Origin: Desulfobacterales bacterium
Lineage (GTDB): Bacteria > Desulfobacterota > Desulfobacteria > Desulfobacterales > Desulfobacteraceae
Length of the DNA: 6,912 bases
Direction of reading: 5' to 3'
NCBI GenBank assembly: GCA_022361315.1
Contig: JAKSBB010000614.1
Coordinates: 1 to 6,912 of the forward strand
The position numbers and the translations under genes were made by a program. The notes below the pieces were generated by a model that was given only the letters and a program-made list of their open reading frames with translations, was not told the DNA's origin and did no database searches. Of this stretch, positions 1-6,574 are shown in pieces. Position 1 is the first letter of the stretch. Each line of letters opens with the position of its first letter.

Positions 1-93
1 AATAAGCTCATATAGGCCAAGTTCTGAAAGGTAATGTTTTACCAAGGGCAGAACATCCATTCGTTTCGTTGTCGCTTTTATAGTTTCGTTCAT
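1..93 (-). CDS. Transposase-like protein, N-terminal 31 residues only (cut by left window edge)
   Basis: The leftward frame opens with an ATG at 91-93 and runs without a stop through position 1, giving 31 residues. A GAGGG ribosome binding site lies at 99-103, five bases upstream of the ATG, and a promoter-like pair sits further upstream. The visible N-terminus (MNETIKATTKR, then MDVLPLVKHYLSELGLYELI) resembles the start of IS1634/IS4-type DDE transposases that carry a DUF4277-like N-terminal domain, in which a 'leucine-rich helix ending in L-G-L-x-E-L-I' follows a short basic leader. That match is from memory of the family and rests on few residues. The catalytic DDE residues lie outside the window. 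The AT-rich composition, unlike the neighbouring genes, fits a mobile element. It could instead be another small helical protein. Confidence 0.5.
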   Translation of the reverse strand, partial: MNETIKATTKRMDVLPLVKHYLSELGLYELI

Positions 94-106
94 TTTGTCC
101 CTCAAA

Positions 107-136
107 ATAATAATTCTTGAAAGACAAATACATCAA
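107..136 (-). promoter_or_regulatory. Sigma-70-type promoter candidate for the leftward transposase-like gene
   Basis: On the minus strand a TTGATG -35 box (131-136) is followed by an 18-base spacer and a TATTAT -10 box (107-112). They match TTGACA in four of six positions and TATAAT in five of six. The -10 box ends 13 bases before the start codon at 93, so the leader would be very short and would just hold the GAGGG ribosome binding site. The region is AT-rich, so a chance match is possible. Confidence 0.4.
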
Positions 137-142
137 AAAATC

Positions 143-155
143 CTAGTTTGACTAG
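143..155. repeat. Short palindrome CTAGT-TTG-ACTAG near the probable mobile-element boundary
   Basis: Two perfect 5-base arms flank a 3-base centre. The palindrome lies between the leftward transposase-like gene and the MFS start codon, where composition changes from AT-rich to the GC content of the rest of the window. It may lie at or near the end of an insertion sequence, or may be a small operator. The other end of the element is outside the window, so no terminal inverted repeat can be matched. Confidence 0.3.
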
Positions 156-166
156 ACTAACTTGAA

Positions 167-1381
167 ATGTTTTTCAATCACACCTCACACCTGCGGAATG
201 TAGGATCAAAGTGGAACCGACCGGGAATTTTATTGTTTATCATGGCAGCGGCCATGCCGCTGGCCTTTGGCACCTGGCAGGCCCTGCTGAATAATTTTAC
301 CATTGAACAGGCCGGCTTTACCGGGGTGGAGATCGGTATCCTTCAATCCCTGCGTGAAATCCCGGGGTTTCTGGCATTTGCCGTGGTATTTGTCCTGATG
401 TTCATGCGGGAACAGACCCTGGCAGTGGTTTCCCTGATGCTGCTGGGTATAGGCACGGCACTTACCGGATATTTTCCCTCCGTCATCGGGCTTTATGCCA
501 CCACTGTTTTAATGTCCACCGGGTTTCACTACTATGAGACGGTCAACCAGTCTCTTCAGCTGCAGTGGTTTGACAAGGCCAATGCCGCCCATAACATGGG
601 GCGCATGGTGGCCATCGGGTCTTTTTCTTCGTTGATCGCCTTTGGCATGGTCTGGCTGATGCTGGACCTCTTTCAGGTCACCATGGAGACCGTCTACCTG
701 GTCAGCGGCGGGGCCACGGTGGTTATCGCTGTTTTCTGCTGGCTGGGGTTTTCCCATTTCCCCCAAAAAGTCGAACAGCATAAAAAAATCATCCTGCGTA
801 AACGCTACTGGCTCTTTTATGCACTGCAGTTCCTGAGCGGTGCCCGCCGTCAGATTTTCGTGGTCTTTGCAGGTTTCCTGATGGTGGAGAAATTCGGCTT
901 TGATGCAGCAGCCATTTCCGTGATGTTCCTCGTCAACGGGGCATTGAACATGGTTTGCGCCCCCAGGATCGGCAAGCTGATCGGAAGGTGGGGGGAACGC
1001 CGGTCCCTGACCGTGGAGTACATCGGCCTGGTCCTTATTTTTCTCGGCTATGCCGTGGTCAACAACCCCTGGCTGGCTGTGGCGCTTTATATCCTGGACC
1101 ACCTGTTCTTCTCCATGGCCATCGCCATGAAGACCTATTTCCAGAAAATTGCAGATCCCAGGGATATGGCGCCCACTGCCGGCGTATCATTCACCATCAA
1201 CCATATTGCCGCGGTTATCCTGCCGGCGGTCTACGGTGGGCTCTGGATCATTTCCCCGGCTGCGGTTTTTGTAACCGGTGCCGGGCTCTCCCTTGTCTCG
1301 CTGATTCTGTCGCGTTTCATTCCCCTGCAGCCGGAGGCAGGACACGAGGTGTGCCGGAGATCGGCAAAAGCCGGCGCATAG
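167..1381 (+). CDS. Major facilitator superfamily (MFS) transporter, substrate unknown
   Basis: A 404-residue integral inner-membrane protein with about twelve hydrophobic segments, the normal size for a 12-helix MFS permease driven by an ion gradient. The first helix spans about residues 21-40 and the last about 362-385. A basic, soluble loop (about 200-213, QKVEQHKKIILRKR) separates the two six-helix halves. The cytoplasmic loop of the second half carries a motif-A-like signature at about 269-279 (G-K-L-I-G-R-W-G-E-R-R); the equivalent loop in the first half is degenerate. Distinctive conserved-looking stretches are LQSLREIPGFLAF (59-71) and GARRQIFVVFAGF (225-237). The ATG at 167 has no good ribosome binding site; an in-frame ATG at 242 would remove 25 residues but would start inside the first helix, so 167 is preferred. 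The gene stands alone, convergent with the ligase operon. Substrate cannot be inferred. Confidence 0.85.
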   Translation: MFFNHTSHLRNVGSKWNRPGILLFIMAAAMPLAFGTWQALLNNFTIEQAGFTGVEIGILQSLREIPGFLAFAVVFVLMFMREQTLAVVSLMLLGIGTALTGYFPSVIGLYATTVLMSTGFHYYETVNQSLQLQWFDKANAAHNMGRMVAIGSFSSLIAFGMVWLMLDLFQVTMETVYLVSGGATVVIAVFCWLGFSHFPQKVEQHKKIILRKRYWLFYALQFLSGARRQIFVVFAGFLMVEKFGFDAAAISVMFLVNGALNMVCAPRIGKLIGRWGERRSLTVEYIGLVLIFLGYAVVNNPWLAVALYILDHLFFSMAIAMKTYFQKIADPRDMAPTAGVSFTINHIAAVILPAVYGGLWIISPAAVFVTGAGLSLVSLILSRFIPLQPEAGHEVCRRSAKAGA

Positions 1382-1631
1382 GCCGCTCCTGCAGTGATTT
1401 TTCAGGGATAGCGCATATAGATTGTCAGTTTTGTACCCATTACCCGGCACCGGCAGCGCAAAGGAACTCCGCTACATCCCATCAGCTCGTCCTGAGCTTA
1501 TGGGAAGCGGAAATGAGCATGCCTTACTATCCTGACAGCACACTCATTTACGCCGCTATGTCCCTTTACCCTGCCGATGCCTGGAGACCCGGGTAGGCCA
1601 TTGCTTTTCTATGTCTTTGGAATAAAAGGGC
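1382..1631. other. Non-coding gap between convergent genes
   Basis: The 250 bases separate the stop of the rightward MFS gene from the stop of the leftward ligase gene. No credible gene is seen on either strand: open frames here lack ribosome binding sites and family character. The one clear structure is the hairpin at 1468-1511. No typical intrinsic terminator (GC stem plus U-run) is visible for either gene. Confidence 0.6.
1468..1511. repeat. 44-nt imperfect hairpin between convergent genes
   Basis: The arms pair as TCCGCT (1468-1473) with AGCGGA (1506-1511), TCCCAT (1477-1482) with ATGGGA (1500-1505), and AGCTC (1484-1488) with GAGCT (1494-1498). This makes a 17-bp stem with a three-base bulge (ACA), one C/T mismatch and a 5-base loop (GTCCT). 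Such length is unlikely by chance. It may be a factor-independent transcription barrier between convergent genes, a REP-like dispersed element or the stem of a small RNA. No T-run follows on either strand, so it is not a classical terminator. Confidence 0.55.
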
Positions 1632-3209
1632 CTAATCCAAAGCAGCCTGTTTTTCAATCTTTTTCAGTTCAAACCGCTTGACCTTGCCGGTGGCGGTTTT
1701 GGGCAGGCTGTCCACAAACCTGACCCACCTGGGAAACTTGTAATGGGCCAGCTCCTTTTTTACATAGGCTTTGATCTCATTTTCCAGTGCCTGGGAAGGC
1801 TTTACCCCTTTATTGGCCACCACATAGGCGCTGGGTTTGACCAGGTTCTCGGCGTCCCTGCCCGGTACAACCGCACATTCCAGGACATCCGGATGGCCGA
1901 TGAGGCAGGCCTCCACCTCAATGGGGGATACCCAGATGCCCCCCACCTTGAGCATGTCGTCGGATCTTCCCACGTAAAAGAAAAACCCCTCGTCATCCAG
2001 GTAGAACTTATCGTCTGTATTGAACCATTCCCCCATCATGGCGGCTTTGGTTTTTTCATGCTTGTTCCAGTAATATCCGGCTGTGGAGTCCCCTTTGATC
2101 AGCAGGGTCCCGATGCCGCCGGGATCGACATCACGGAGGGCGTCATCCACTATCCTTGCCTCATATCCCGGCACCAGCTGCCCGGTGCTGCCCGGCCTGA
2201 TGTTGTCGTGGCGGTTGGAGATATAGATATGCACGATCTCTGTGGAGCCGATGCCGTCCAGGATATCCACCTGATGCCTCTCCTTCCACCGGTGAAAGAT
2301 ATCTGCCGGCAGGGCTTCCCCTGCAGATATGCAGAGCCTGACCCCGTTGATTTTTCCCTCCTGGGCCAGCATGGCCCCGTAAAGGGTAGGCACCCCGAAA
2401 AACAGGGTGGGGCTGTATTTCTCAATGGTGGCGAAAACCGAATCCGGGGTGGGGCGGTCCGGCATGTACACGGCTGTGGCACCGACGCTGAAGGGGAAGT
2501 ACAGCCCGTTTCCCAGCCCATAGGCAAAAAAGAGCTTGGCCGCGGAAAAACAGATATCCTCCTCCTCTATTTTCAGCACCTGCCTTCCATAGGTCTCTGC
2601 GGAGAAAATCATATCATGCTGGAGATGGATCGTTCCCTTGGGCTTACCTGTGGAGCCTGAACTGTAAAGCCAGAAACAGGCGTCATCCGGGCCGGTCTCC
2701 GCCGGTGCAAGATCCGTTGCCCTGTCCCTGACAAAGTCTTCATAGGAGACAATATCCGGGAAATCCGCCGGGTCATCTTCCCCGGGATCGATAATAATAA
2801 TTTTCTCCAGATATTTAAGTTCCCCGCAGATCTCCCGGATATTGTGAAACAGGGCCTCATCCGCCACAAGCACCCTGGCCCTGGAATCGTTGAGAAAGTA
2901 AAGATAATCCCCGGGCCGCATCAGGGTGTTCAGGCAGATGGGCACGGCCCCGGTTTTAATGGCCCCGAAAAAGACCATGGGATAAAATTCGGTGTCCAGC
3001 ATGAGCATGGCCACCCGGTCCTCTATCCTTATTCCCTCTTCAAGGAGGGCGTTGCCGAACCGGTTCATCTCTTCTGCGATCCTGGAATAGGTAAAGCTGC
3101 GGCCCCGGCAGAGGACAGCGGCCTTGCCGCCCCGGCCCTCTCTCAGGTTCCGGTCCACAAAGTAATCTGCCGCATTAAGCCGGTCTGGATAGTTCATCTC
3201 AAAGGTCAT
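1632..3209 (-). CDS. Benzoate-CoA ligase family protein (aromatic carboxylate-CoA ligase, AMP-forming)
   Basis: A 525-residue cytoplasmic adenylate-forming enzyme, full length for the family. It makes an acyl-adenylate from an aromatic acid and ATP, then the CoA thioester. Core motifs are intact: phosphate-binding loop YSSGSTGKPKG (182-192), A5 motif DGIGSTE (318-324), TDD (398-400), hinge region GRSDDMLKVGG (414-424) and PKTATGKVKR (503-512) with the adenylation lysine K509. The stretch AAKLFFAYGLGNGLYFPF (223-240) is typical of benzoate-CoA ligases. The Ala-Tyr of FFAYG (229-230) and His-Ile of VHIYIS (327-328) correspond to residues lining the benzoate pocket in characterised ligases, as I recall them. 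Benzoate is the leading guess; hydroxybenzoate or aminobenzoate remain possible. The gene starts 10 bases after the symporter stop with a GGAG ribosome binding site, so it is the last gene of that operon. Confidence 0.88.
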   Translation of the reverse strand: MTFEMNYPDRLNAADYFVDRNLREGRGGKAAVLCRGRSFTYSRIAEEMNRFGNALLEEGIRIEDRVAMLMLDTEFYPMVFFGAIKTGAVPICLNTLMRPGDYLYFLNDSRARVLVADEALFHNIREICGELKYLEKIIIIDPGEDDPADFPDIVSYEDFVRDRATDLAPAETGPDDACFWLYSSGSTGKPKGTIHLQHDMIFSAETYGRQVLKIEEEDICFSAAKLFFAYGLGNGLYFPFSVGATAVYMPDRPTPDSVFATIEKYSPTLFFGVPTLYGAMLAQEGKINGVRLCISAGEALPADIFHRWKERHQVDILDGIGSTEIVHIYISNRHDNIRPGSTGQLVPGYEARIVDDALRDVDPGGIGTLLIKGDSTAGYYWNKHEKTKAAMMGEWFNTDDKFYLDDEGFFFYVGRSDDMLKVGGIWVSPIEVEACLIGHPDVLECAVVPGRDAENLVKPSAYVVANKGVKPSQALENEIKAYVKKELAHYKFPRWVRFVDSLPKTATGKVKRFELKKIEKQAALD

Positions 3210-3219
3210 GGGAAATCTC

Positions 3220-4713
3220 CTATTTTTTCAGTACAGGATGGAAAAAAAGTGTGAGGCTCTGATTCTCAGTGGTGCCGGGACGGGTCAGCCAGGAACCGAT
3301 AAAAAAGACCAGGCCGGAAACGATAAAGGAGGCTAGGAATCCGTTGAGCTGGAACAGGGATTCCTGGGGAAAGAGCACCATCTTTTTGCCGCCGGCCAGA
3401 AAAAAGCCGATGTTCATGGTTACCCCCGCAAGCGTGGAGGTGATGGCCCCCCATTTGGTGGCCCGTTTCCAGTAATAGGCCCCCCACAGGGCAAAGAAGG
3501 TGACTGCTACCGTTCCGAAGGCAATGATGGACAGTTCTGCCACGGGGGTGTTGGGATTCCAGGCGATCCAGACGCAGACCGCCATGATGAGACAGACGCA
3601 GATCCGGGCAATGGTGACCAGGTCCGAAGATTTGAGATCCGGTTTTATCATTTTCACAAGGTCCACTGAAATATTGGTGGCATTGCCGAAGACCAGGCCG
3701 TTCACCGTGGACATGGCAGCGGTAAACCCGCCGGAAACAGCCAGGGCAGCCAGCCAGTCCGGCAGGGTGGCAGATGCCACCAGCCCGTATATCTTGTCCG
3801 CCTCAACCCCTTTAAGGCCCGGTACGATGAGGTTGCCGGCAATACCGATGATCGTGGGCATGGTGATGACAAAGAGGCAGATCCCGCCGAACGAGAGGAC
3901 CATGGCCTTGAATCCCCGGACAGAGCGGGAGGAATAGGCATGCATAAAGGGCTGGGGAAAACAGACACAGCCCAGGCACATGGCAGCGGCCGTCCCGAAC
4001 AGCATGGGATAGGACCAGACCTTTCCGCCCCCCCAGCCGATCTGGAAGAGCTTGGGGTACTTGGCAACCACCATGTCCATGGTGTTGAAAAAGCCCCCGT
4101 TTTTCATCATGACAAAGAAGAAGAGCACAAATACCATGATGGAAAAGAAGACGCCCTGGATGGTATTGACCCAGGCCGCCCCTTTCATCCCTCCCATCAT
4201 CAGGTAAAGGGCAATGAAAAATGGGACAAAAAAGAGGCCGGTGTGAAAGGAGATAATCCCTTCGCTCATGGCCTCAAGCATTACCCCGATGCCCTGGATC
4301 TGGGCCACCAGGTAGGGGATGGATGCCACTAGGACGACAATGGGGATGATGGCCCTCATCCCGTTGCCGTACCGTTCCCCAAAGGGGGCGCCCATGGACA
4401 TCCATTTTCTGGCCCGGCCGAGCAGAAAGGTTTTCTTGTGCATGAAATACCAGAGGAATCCCAGGGGGACCAGGTTGGCCGTCAGCACATAAAGGGAACC
4501 GAACCCGAGGCGGTAGCCGAAACTGGACATGCCGAACATGGAAAAGGCGCTTAAGAACGAGGCCAGGAGACTGAAGATCAGGACAAAATACCCCAGGCTT
4601 GAACCGGCCACGAAATAATCGTCCGCACTTTTGGTAAATCCCTTGCGAAACGCCAGGTAGGAGATGAGAACCGATACCATGCATATGCCTGTAATAACGG
4701 AAACAGCAACCAT
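3220..4713 (-). CDS. Sodium:solute symporter family (SSS) permease, probably for an aromatic or other organic acid
   Basis: A 497-residue inner-membrane protein with about thirteen hydrophobic segments, normal for SSS carriers with the LeuT-type fold. The N-terminus shows the family pattern: a first helix (about 3-22), then DDYFVAGSSLGYFVLIFSLL (31-50), the substrate- and sodium-binding helix region. The later sequence SGGFTAAMSTVNGL (327-340) carries the Ser-Thr pair (335-336) at the position of the conserved Na2-site hydroxyls. A further region, KGAAWVNTIQGVFF (177-190), matches the conserved 'G-x-x-x-x-x-x-D/N-x-x-Q' segment. The start is fixed by an AAGGAGG ribosome binding site at 4720-4726, six bases upstream. 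It begins one base after the stop of a small two-helix gene and is followed at once by the aromatic-acid CoA ligase, suggesting import of the ligase substrate. Acetate, phenylacetate or benzoate-like acids are all possible. Confidence 0.88.
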   Translation of the reverse strand: MVAVSVITGICMVSVLISYLAFRKGFTKSADDYFVAGSSLGYFVLIFSLLASFLSAFSMFGMSSFGYRLGFGSLYVLTANLVPLGFLWYFMHKKTFLLGRARKWMSMGAPFGERYGNGMRAIIPIVVLVASIPYLVAQIQGIGVMLEAMSEGIISFHTGLFFVPFFIALYLMMGGMKGAAWVNTIQGVFFSIMVFVLFFFVMMKNGGFFNTMDMVVAKYPKLFQIGWGGGKVWSYPMLFGTAAAMCLGCVCFPQPFMHAYSSRSVRGFKAMVLSFGGICLFVITMPTIIGIAGNLIVPGLKGVEADKIYGLVASATLPDWLAALAVSGGFTAAMSTVNGLVFGNATNISVDLVKMIKPDLKSSDLVTIARICVCLIMAVCVWIAWNPNTPVAELSIIAFGTVAVTFFALWGAYYWKRATKWGAITSTLAGVTMNIGFFLAGGKKMVLFPQESLFQLNGFLASFIVSGLVFFIGSWLTRPGTTENQSLTLFFHPVLKK

Positions 4714-4714
4714 T

Positions 4715-5014
4715 TTATGCCTCCTTCACGGTTTCTTGGGCGTTGCCTGATTCATCAAGAGAACTGAGGGCTTCAATGATGTCATCCAGCTCATGGTCGT
4801 ACAGGGCAAAATCGGTTTTAAACAGATAAACCCATTCCACAATAAAGAGCACCGCACCCACAAGGAGCATCACACTTGCCCATGAGGGCATGCCCATAAT
4901 CCGTTCCACCTCCCCGTAACTGCCGTATCCCAGCGGACACCAGCACCAGAATGTCAGGACCCCGAATAAACACCTGACAAACCATTTTAAAGACTGACTT
5001 GAATTTTCCTGCAT
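4715..5014 (-). CDS. Small two-helix membrane protein, probable accessory subunit of the symporter
   Basis: A 99-residue protein with two hydrophobic segments (about 11-30 and 46-66) and a soluble acidic tail (68-99: D-rich, ending ETVKEA). I recognise no named domain with certainty. The pattern G-x-P-x-W before helix 2, then an aromatic-rich helix and an acidic segment, recalls the small partners encoded before SSS carriers (YhdT/DUF997 upstream of PanF, or DUF485/DUF4212 proteins). The stop lies one base before the symporter ATG, so the two are probably translationally coupled and made together. The ATG at 5012-5014 is preceded by purine-rich GAGGGGGAAGGAAA. A longer frame back to a GTG at 5110 is rejected because it would overlap the sigma-54 promoter. 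An unusual C-W-C-P cluster (24-27) sits near the end of helix 1. Confidence 0.72.
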   Translation of the reverse strand: MQENSSQSLKWFVRCLFGVLTFWCWCPLGYGSYGEVERIMGMPSWASVMLLVGAVLFIVEWVYLFKTDFALYDHELDDIIEALSSLDESGNAQETVKEA

Positions 5015-5094
5015 TTTCCTTCCCCCTCTGTTTCGGTTAAAGGTTGTTGCCCCCGCATACCTCAGCCGGGGATCGCCCATCTGGCCCTTAAAGA

Positions 5095-5109
5095 GCAATT
5101 CATGTACCA
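5095..5109 (-). promoter_or_regulatory. Sigma-54 (-24/-12) promoter of the small membrane protein-symporter-ligase operon
   Basis: On the minus strand the sequence is TGGTAC-ATGAA-TTGC, against the consensus TGGCAC-N5-TTGCW. GG and GC are separated by exactly 10 bases, as sigma-54 holoenzyme requires, and the single departure is the T in the -24 element. Transcription should begin near 5083, leaving a leader of about 70 bases before the ATG at 5014. The gene upstream encodes a sigma-54 activator and tandem dyads lie upstream, so the context supports it strongly. An 8-base palindrome, CACCGGTG (5108-5115), abuts the -24 element. Confidence 0.75.
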
Positions 5110-5138
5110 CCGGTGTTGTGACGGCGGGTGTGGGGATA

Positions 5139-5151
5139 AAAGCTAATGATT
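5139..5151 (-). promoter_or_regulatory. Possible IHF-type bending site between activator sites and promoter
   Basis: On the minus strand AATCATTAGCTTT resembles the IHF consensus WATCAR-N4-TTR with two mismatches. It lies in an AT-rich patch between the putative activator sites and the -24 element, where IHF often assists sigma-54 promoters. The second loose match, on the plus strand at about 5186-5197, is no better. The match is weak. Confidence 0.2.
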
Positions 5152-5197
5152 CGGAATGGTTATGTTGCTGGGGGTTTTTCTGGACATCACCTTTTTA

Positions 5198-5233
5198 CTG
5201 AAAGGAAGTTTCAGGGGATGAAAGTTTTTTTCA
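5198..5233. promoter_or_regulatory. Tandem dyad upstream activating sites, probable binding sites of the sigma-54 regulator
   Basis: Two copies of the dyad TGAAA-N5-TTTCA are present: 5199-5213 (spacer GGAAG, extended by one base pair to CTGAAA/TTTCAG at 5198-5214) and 5219-5233 (spacer GTTTT). Their centres, 5206 and 5226, are 20 bp apart, about two helical turns, so two dimers would bind the same DNA face. They sit about 120-145 bp upstream of the predicted transcription start. That is the usual arrangement of enhancer sites for NtrC-type activators. The second copy covers the stop codon of the regulator gene. A terminator role is unlikely because no T-run follows on the minus strand. Confidence 0.6.
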
Positions 5234-6574
5234 GCGGGGGGCTAGCTGGTAATCCCTGATTTTTTTTCTCAGGGTGGGAAGGGAAATCCGGAGGATTTCC
5301 ACGGCCCTTGTCCGGTTCCATCCAACAGATTCAAGTACATGGCGGATATGTTGTTTTTCCACTTCCCACAGGGGGCAGAGGCCGGGGGGCTGCGGGCGCT
5401 CCTGCCTCTCCTGCCGGCCGGAAAGCAGGCGCTGAATATCGGTCAGGGGGATCACCCGCCCCCTGGCCCGGACCGCAGCCGCCACAAGGGCGTTTTCCAG
5501 TTCCCGGACATTGCCGGGCCAGGGATAGGACTGCAAATGCCGGATACAGCCGTCCTGGAGCCTGCATACCCGGGTGTGATGGTCCCTGGCGGTTTTATCC
5601 AGGAAATGGGCGGCCAGGGCCGGGATATCACTTTGCCGCTCCCTCAGGGGCGGGACCTGAACCGTCACCACTTTGAGGCGGTAGTACAGGTCCTGCCTGA
5701 ATCTTTTATCCGCCGCCATCTGTTCAAGGTCCTGGTTGGTGGCGGCAATGATCCGGCACTTGGATTTAAAGACCCGGCTGCCCCCCACCCGCATATATTC
5801 CTTTCTTTCCAGGAATCCCAGGAATTTGCCCTGGAGATTCAGGGGCAGTTCCCCGATCTCATCCAGAAAAAGGGTGCCGTTCCCGGCCAGTTCAAGTTTG
5901 CCGGGTTTTGACAGGTGGGCCCCGGTAAAGGCCCCTTTTTCATGGCCGAACAATTCGCTCTCCAGCAGGGTGTCCACCACTGCCGAACAGTCAAAGGTGA
6001 CAAAAGGGCGGTCACAGGCCGGGGAGGCCTGGTGAATCTGCCTGGCAATGAGTTCCTTGCCCGTGCCGGTTTCCCCCTGGATCAGGGCCGTGGCCCGGTT
6101 CTGGCACAGGAGGCCGATGCTCTTGAATATAAGGTTCATCTGCCGGCTTTTTCCCACAATCACCTGGGAGGCTGAAGGGGCATTGCACTCTTTTTTCCCG
6201 GTCTTTCCCGCCCTGATCTGGAAAACGGCGTCATCCACTGCTTTTTCTATCTCATCGGCATCCAGGGGTTTGTGGATATAGTCAAAAGCCCCCCGCTTCA
6301 TGGCCAGGATCGTGGATTCCATGTCCTGGAATGCAGTGATCATGATCACCTTTGCGCCCGGGTCCAGGGCGGTTATCTCTTTCAGGGCGTCAAGGCCGCT
6401 GCCGTCGGGCAGGCGGATATCCAGGATCACGATCCCGGGCCTCCGGGCCCGGAACAGTGCAAGGCCGTCTGCCAGGGTATGGGCCGTCAGAACGGAGAGC
6501 CCTTTTTCAGACATAAACATCTCCAGGGATTCAACAATCCTGGGTTCGTCATCCACGATGAGAATATGGGTCAT
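5231..6574 (-). CDS. NtrC-family sigma-54-dependent response regulator
   Basis: A 447-residue three-domain activator. The receiver domain (about 3-118) has acidic pocket residues D8, D9 and E10, phospho-acceptor D52 (in LDIRLPDG), T80 and K102. The AAA+ domain (about 138-370) has Walker A GETGTGKE (167-174), the sigma-54-contacting loop GAFTGA (214-219), Walker B GTLFLDEIG (233-241) and PWPGNVRELEN (351-361). A Fis-type helix-turn-helix occupies about 406-442. All catalytic elements look intact, so it should be a phosphorylation-controlled ATPase that opens sigma-54 promoters. The start at 6574 places the receiver motif at the right distance and has a GGAGG ribosome binding site; it overlaps the end of the kinase gene by 26 bases, implying coupled translation. 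Its likely target is the promoter just downstream, which controls the symporter and ligase genes. Confidence 0.93.
   Translation of the reverse strand: MTHILIVDDEPRIVESLEMFMSEKGLSVLTAHTLADGLALFRARRPGIVILDIRLPDGSGLDALKEITALDPGAKVIMITAFQDMESTILAMKRGAFDYIHKPLDADEIEKAVDDAVFQIRAGKTGKKECNAPSASQVIVGKSRQMNLIFKSIGLLCQNRATALIQGETGTGKELIARQIHQASPACDRPFVTFDCSAVVDTLLESELFGHEKGAFTGAHLSKPGKLELAGNGTLFLDEIGELPLNLQGKFLGFLERKEYMRVGGSRVFKSKCRIIAATNQDLEQMAADKRFRQDLYYRLKVVTVQVPPLRERQSDIPALAAHFLDKTARDHHTRVCRLQDGCIRHLQSYPWPGNVRELENALVAAAVRARGRVIPLTDIQRLLSGRQERQERPQPPGLCPLWEVEKQHIRHVLESVGWNRTRAVEILRISLPTLRKKIRDYQLAPR

Noticed and set aside
148..176. Outward-facing -35 box TTGACT (148-153) as a hybrid promoter for the MFS gene.
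   Set aside because: The position of the -10 box (about 171-176) has no match and lies downstream of the start codon used.
1468..1511. Integron attC site, because of the bulged hairpin.
   Set aside because: The flanking core sites (RYYYAAC / GTTRRRY) are not present as a pair and no integrase or cassette structure is seen.
1382..1631. A decayed gene in the gap after the MFS transporter, suggested by an open frame running to about 1596.
   Set aside because: The frame is a shadow that overlaps the MFS gene, and its tail shows no recognisable domain or start signal.
1594..1634. Inverted repeat TAGGCC / GGCCTA at 1594-1599 and 1629-1634, as a terminator of the ligase operon.
   Set aside because: The arms are only 6 bp with a 29-base loop, and no T-run follows on the minus strand.
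1743..2660. Long rightward open frame inside the ligase gene, and similar opposite-strand frames elsewhere.
   Set aside because: These are antisense or offset frames of convincing genes, with low-complexity content and no family motifs or ribosome binding sites.
5015..5110. Extension of the small membrane protein to a GTG at 5110.
   Set aside because: It would begin inside the -24 element of the sigma-54 promoter and upstream of the predicted transcription start. The 5014 ATG has a purine-rich ribosome binding site.
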